This document shows, in pieces, positions 6,113 through 9,160 of a stretch of 9,160 nucleotides of DNA. A program made the translations under genes and the position numbers. The stretch is from JBFWIL01 sp050256015. GTDB taxonomy: Bacteria; Bacteroidota; Bacteroidia; Bacteroidales; Prolixibacteraceae. The notes under the pieces are model-generated. The model saw only the letters and a list, made by a program, of their open reading frames with translations. It did no database searches and was not told the origin of the DNA. Location of the stretch: contig JBFWIL010000094.1 in the NCBI GenBank assembly GCA_050256015.1, positions 1 through 9,160 on the forward strand, in the 5' to 3' direction. How positions within the stretch are numbered: position 1 is the first letter of the stretch; every line of letters starts with the position of its first letter.

Positions 6113-8599
6113 ATGAAAAAAATTGGAATCATCTTTCTGTTTATTATACTCGTGCTGCTTTCGGCAGCCCTGATCTTTCCCCTGATTCTGAAAGGCCCTT
6201 TAGTAAAAAAAGTAAAGGAAACCATTAACGAACAGATTGATGCCCGGGTGGAGTTCACGAATTTGCAGCTCAGCCTGTTTAGAAATTTTCCCCGTATCCG
6301 GGCCGGAATGGAAGGACTCACCGTTACCGGCAAGGACCGGTTCCGGCAAGACACCCTGCTGTATCTTGGATCGGTAACCACCAGGCTTTCGCTGGGCGAA
6401 CTGATCCGGGGAGACATTCAAATCAACAGCCTGACGGTCCGTGATGCCCGGATCAGGTTGTTGTGCACACATGACGGACAAAATAACTGGGATATCTTTC
6501 CGGGCGGTGATTCAAAGAAAAATGACACAGAGACGGAAGGCGGCAGCACGGAAGCTACACTACCCGTCGACCTGAAAAACCTGGACGTAGAGAACCTGAA
6601 TCTGGAATACAGCGACGAAGCCACAGCCACCCGGATCCGTTTGCTTCACACTAGCCTGCAGGCCGCCGGGAAGCTGGAGGGAACCGTCTCCAGACTAAAG
6701 CTGGAGGGAACCGTCGGGGAGCTGCTCTTCAGCTATGATTCAGTACAGTACCTGGGCAACACGATGCTTAAGATAAAAAGCGAGCTGGAAGCAGATTATG
6801 ACAAGATGGCTTTTGTACTCGGCGAGTCGACCCTGTTCCTGAACAACCTTCCGCTGGATCTGAGCGGCACCTTCAGCCTCCCGTCCGACAGTCTGTTCAT
6901 CAACCTCCAGTTCAGACAGCCCGGCAGTAATTTTGCCGCCCTGCTGGACATGGTTCCCCAACGCTTACTCCCATACCTGAAGAAAGTGAAAACCACAGGA
7001 AAAGCCGGCTTTGAAGGGGAGATAAAAGGTCTTTTGTATAATGATCAGTCTCCGGAACTGAACATTCGCTTGTTTGTCCGTGATGCCACCTTCGGCTACG
7101 AAGACTCACAGGAAATGATTGAACAGATCAAACTGGAAGGACAGGTTTACAAACCCCAGGGAAAACTAGACCTGCTTGAACTTAACATTACCGAGGCAGG
7201 CGCCCGGATCCGGGAGAATCCGGTCAGTCTCAGTATGAAACTGACCCATCCCGTGAGCGATCCTGAATTTGCTGTCTCGTTCAAAGGGAAACTCGATTTT
7301 TCCAGTCTGACCCAGGTCATCGTTACGGACAGCCTGCAACTTAGCGGTCTGATGGAAGGCAAGCTGGAGGCCAGGGGAACAATGTCGGCTATGGAACAGG
7401 AAGAATACGAACAGGTGAAAGTATCGGGTAAATTCATCTTTAAGGGTTTTTCGGTAAAAACCCCGGGACTGACCCGTCCGGTGGAAGTCAGCTCGGGCCA
7501 GCTTCATCTGGACAATACGGAAATCCGGCTTTCCGCTTTCAAAGGCAAAACCGGACAGAGTGATTTTCTGCTGAACGGAAGGCTTTCGGATTATCTGCCC
7601 TACCTGCTGCTCAACAAAACCCTGAAGGGCAATCTCGATCTGAAATCAAACTACCTTAACTTTGACGAGCTGGCCACGATCACGGCAGCGGAAGATTCGA
7701 CGGTCCATGCTCAGGCAGACAGTCTGATAGCCTTCCGGATTCCGGACAATATGAATCTGGTATTCCGGGCACAAATCGACCGGGCCAGCCTGTACCGGAT
7801 GAACATCAGGGACATGGAAGGACAGATCACCGTGCACAACCAGATGCTGCAGCTGGACAGACTTAACATGAACATGCTCGACGGACAGCTTACCCTGAAC
7901 GGGTTATACAAAAGCAATCCGGAGAACAGACCCGAATTCGATTTCAAAGCCGATGTCAGAGGTTTTCAAATCCCGGCAGCTTACCGGTCGTTCGGGGTAA
8001 TACAGCGTTACCTGCCCATTGCCGCCCGTTCGGAAGGCACGGTCTCCTCACAGGTTAATTTCAAAGGACAGTTTGACGAACAGCTAAACATCATTCCCTC
8101 CTCCCTGAACGGGAACGGACTTATGAACACGCAAAACCTGCGGATCGTTAATTCAGCTGTACTTGATCAGCTCAAGGGCGTGATCCGCTCCGAAAAGCTC
8201 CGGGACCTGAAGATTGAAGATTTTACGGCGAACTTCAACATGGAAAACGGAAACATTAACCTGACCCCCTTTATAACCCGGATAGCAGATCAGGAGGTAA
8301 ACATTTCCGGAGCACTTTCCGTGGAACAAATGCTGGACCTGGTCATGGACTTCAGGATCAGCAAGGCCGACCTGAGCGAAGACATTAATAAAGCCCTGGA
8401 CTTTCTTCCCGGATCGGAAAACATCAGTCTGATCGAAGCAGCCGTGCGGGTTAAAGGCGAGCTGAAAAACCCCGGGGTTTCGGTCGACCTGAGCAAGGCA
8501 CGTAAGCAGATTGAACAGGAAGTGAGACGATCCACAAGGGAAAGCCTGGAAAAGTCGGTCAAAAAAGTGGGTGACGAACTGAAAAAGCTATTTCAATAA
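6113..8599 (+). CDS. AsmA-family envelope protein
   Basis: An 828-residue AsmA-like protein. Residues about 4-26 form one N-terminal membrane anchor after Met-Lys-Lys, so the rest is expected in the periplasm. Just after it comes VEFTNLQLSLFRNFPRIRAG, the typical AsmA opening. The long middle consists of alternating short hydrophobic strands rich in L-x-L-x-G patterns, consistent with the repeating beta-groove fold now associated with lipid transfer between membranes. The AsmA C-terminal region is recognisable around 666-794, with NGNGLMNTQNL at 666-676 and the pattern VRVKGELKNPGVSVDLS near its end. Residues 795-828 are a charged, probably helical or coiled-coil tail. The ATG at 6113 was chosen because it places the membrane anchor at the N-terminus; another ATG at 6108 is out of frame. 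A nine-codon tandem duplication lies at 187-204. The gene follows cinA by 80 bases and converges with uvrB. The cargo and partners are unknown. Confidence 0.88.
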   Translation: MKKIGIIFLFIILVLLSAALIFPLILKGPLVKKVKETINEQIDARVEFTNLQLSLFRNFPRIRAGMEGLTVTGKDRFRQDTLLYLGSVTTRLSLGELIRGDIQINSLTVRDARIRLLCTHDGQNNWDIFPGGDSKKNDTETEGGSTEATLPVDLKNLDVENLNLEYSDEATATRIRLLHTSLQAAGKLEGTVSRLKLEGTVGELLFSYDSVQYLGNTMLKIKSELEADYDKMAFVLGESTLFLNNLPLDLSGTFSLPSDSLFINLQFRQPGSNFAALLDMVPQRLLPYLKKVKTTGKAGFEGEIKGLLYNDQSPELNIRLFVRDATFGYEDSQEMIEQIKLEGQVYKPQGKLDLLELNITEAGARIRENPVSLSMKLTHPVSDPEFAVSFKGKLDFSSLTQVIVTDSLQLSGLMEGKLEARGTMSAMEQEEYEQVKVSGKFIFKGFSVKTPGLTRPVEVSSGQLHLDNTEIRLSAFKGKTGQSDFLLNGRLSDYLPYLLLNKTLKGNLDLKSNYLNFDELATITAAEDSTVHAQADSLIAFRIPDNMNLVFRAQIDRASLYRMNIRDMEGQITVHNQMLQLDRLNMNMLDGQLTLNGLYKSNPENRPEFDFKADVRGFQIPAAYRSFGVIQRYLPIAARSEGTVSSQVNFKGQFDEQLNIIPSSLNGNGLMNTQNLRIVNSAVLDQLKGVIRSEKLRDLKIEDFTANFNMENGNINLTPFITRIADQEVNISGALSVEQMLDLVMDFRISKADLSEDINKALDFLPGSENISLIEAAVRVKGELKNPGVSVDLSKARKQIEQEVRRSTRESLEKSVKKVGDELKKLFQ
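6671..6724 (+). repeat. 27-bp tandem duplication inside the AsmA-family gene
   Basis: Two adjacent 27-base units, 6671-6697 and 6698-6724, share an identical 18-base start (AAGCTGGAGGGAACCGTC). They are in frame and encode KLEGTVSRL followed by KLEGTVGEL (residues 187-204). The identical nucleotides, including synonymous positions, suggest a fairly recent duplication that adds one beta-strand-sized unit. Confidence 0.8.
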
Positions 8600-8751
8600 G
8601 GTATAATACCGACCGGATGATTCCGGTCAATTACCAGGCCATATAACTTTTCCTTTCCCTGTAATCCTTTAAACCCTTTCCGGCAAGCAAACTCTTTAGC
8701 CCGTTGCAAAGCCAGGTCAAGAGAAGGAGGCACAAAAGAACTAACCTGCAA
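8593..8751 (-). CDS. Possible small ORF of about 52 codons downstream of uvrB
   Basis: On the minus strand an open frame runs from 8766, inside the end of uvrB, to a TGA at 8595-8593. It contains no ATG; candidate starts are TTG at 8751 (52 codons) and GTG at 8733 (46 codons). The translation from the TTG codon begins LQVSSFVPPSLDLALQRAKE and ends LYGLVIDRNHPVGIIPY, a balanced, soluble-looking composition with no family I recognise. It lies in the +1 frame relative to uvrB: skipping base 8764 after uvrB codon AAA (8767-8765) would join it to UvrB as a C-terminal extension of about 50 residues. Its stop overlaps the end of the convergent AsmA gene. GC at third positions (about 17 of 45 by hand from the codon after GTG) looks lower than in the neighbouring genes. 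It may be a real small gene, a decayed gene end, or a chance open frame. Confidence 0.27.
   Translation of the reverse strand: MQVSSFVPPSLDLALQRAKEFACRKGFKGLQGKEKLYGLVIDRNHPVGIIPY
8611..8628. terminator. Hairpin between convergent AsmA-family gene and uvrB, possible terminator or pause
   Basis: GACCGGA (8611-8617) and TCCGGTC (8622-8628) form a perfect seven-pair GC-rich stem with a four-base loop TGAT, starting 12 bases after the AsmA stop. An outer GGTA (8600-8603) and TACC (8632-8635) could extend it. Neither side has a proper T-tract, so it is not a textbook intrinsic terminator, though its position suits the end of the AsmA transcript. Confidence 0.4.
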
Positions 8752-8752
8752 T

Positions 8753-9160
8753 TCAGGTCCGCTGTTTCAGCATCTCCTGCAGCCGGTACATCTCATCACG
8801 CAGGCGTGCCGCTTCGATAAAGTCGAGTTCTCCGGCAGCAGCCTCCATATCTCGTTTGGTCCGGGCAATGGCCTTTTCCAGGGCCCCGGCACTCATATAC
8901 TGCACCACCGGATCGGCGGCAATATCGGGGTGTTCCTCCCGCTCTTCAGCCGTCTGCATCTTGCTTCGGTATTCATAGCCGATAATCTCCCGGGTGGGCT
9001 TAACGATGGGCTGCGGGCTCACCCCGTGCTCCTCGTTATAAGCGATCTGCTTGCTGCGCCGGTAATTGGTGGAATCTATAGTCTTCTGCATGGATTCAGT
9101 GATCGTGTCGGCATACATGATCACCCGGCCGGTCAGGTTCCGGGCAGAACGGCCGGCAGT
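8753..9160 (-). CDS. uvrB: Excinuclease ABC subunit B (UvrB), C-terminal 135 residues
   Basis: The 3' end of uvrB, continuing beyond the right edge of the window; the frame starts exactly at 9160 and ends in TGA at 8755-8753. UvrB is the DNA-damage-verifying, helicase-like subunit of nucleotide excision repair, loaded by UvrA and recruiting UvrC. The fragment opens with TAGRSARNLTGR, the end of helicase motif VI with its conserved arginines, then V-I-M-Y-A-D-T-I-T-E-S-M-Q and I-A-Y-N-E-E-H-G, both strongly conserved in UvrB. Fragment residues about 92-130 are the UVR domain that contacts UvrC, with L-D-F-I-E-A-A-R-L-R-D-E-M matching its FxxAAxxRD core. A short M-L-K-Q-R-T tail follows the UVR domain, as is usual, so the annotated end is plausible. 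GTG at 9124 is an internal valine codon and not a start. The gene converges on the AsmA-family gene. Confidence 0.97.
   Translation of the reverse strand, partial: TAGRSARNLTGRVIMYADTITESMQKTIDSTNYRRSKQIAYNEEHGVSPQPIVKPTREIIGYEYRSKMQTAEEREEHPDIAADPVVQYMSAGALEKAIARTKRDMEAAAGELDFIEAARLRDEMYRLQEMLKQRT

Noticed and set aside
1..9160. CRISPR arrays, tRNA/rRNA genes, insertion sequences, phage or defence genes
   Set aside because: No regularly spaced repeats, cloverleaf-like sequence, transposase motifs or terminal inverted repeats were seen. Every gap is shorter than 215 bases and is accounted for above.

Overview
The window looks like a chromosomal segment from a Bacteroidota species, most likely of the order Bacteroidales. 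The evidence is a SusC-like C-terminus followed directly by a SusD/RagB lipoprotein, start codons preceded by A-rich leaders instead of strong Shine-Dalgarno sites, and a TAnnTTTG-type -7 promoter element. I cannot name the genus from sequence alone.

Layout. Bases 1-1599 are the downstream end of a SusC/SusD pair (TonB-dependent outer-membrane transporter and its surface glycan-binding lipoprotein), closed by a strong intrinsic terminator at 1613-1661. After a 211-base gap that contains a possible 41-codon small ORF comes a secreted GH43 glycosidase (1811-3382). Together these are the tail of a polysaccharide utilization locus. The GH43 type points to a xylan- or arabinose-containing hemicellulose: the SusCD pair would bind and import oligosaccharides, and the GH43 enzyme would trim xylosyl or arabinosyl residues. 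The terminator suggests that the enzyme is not simply co-transcribed with SusCD.

From 3476 the content changes to housekeeping and envelope genes on the same strand: a seven-segment membrane metalloprotease of the Ste24/M48 family (3476-4711), a two-domain CinA protein (4779-6032) and an 828-residue AsmA-family envelope protein (6113-8599). Gaps are 64-93 bases, so they may be a loose operon or separate units. A -7-like promoter element sits just upstream of the protease gene, inside the loop of an inverted repeat. At the right end the C-terminal part of uvrB lies on the minus strand (8753-9160, running off the window), convergent with the AsmA gene. The 153-base convergent gap contains a 7-bp hairpin and an unexpected minus-strand open frame of about 52 codons.

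I found no RNA genes, insertion sequences, phage genes, CRISPR arrays or defence systems, and no convincing new multi-gene system. The least explained pieces are the two small ORFs (1689-1814 and 8593-8751), the inverted repeat around the M48 promoter, and the base-composition step between the SusCD genes and the rest.
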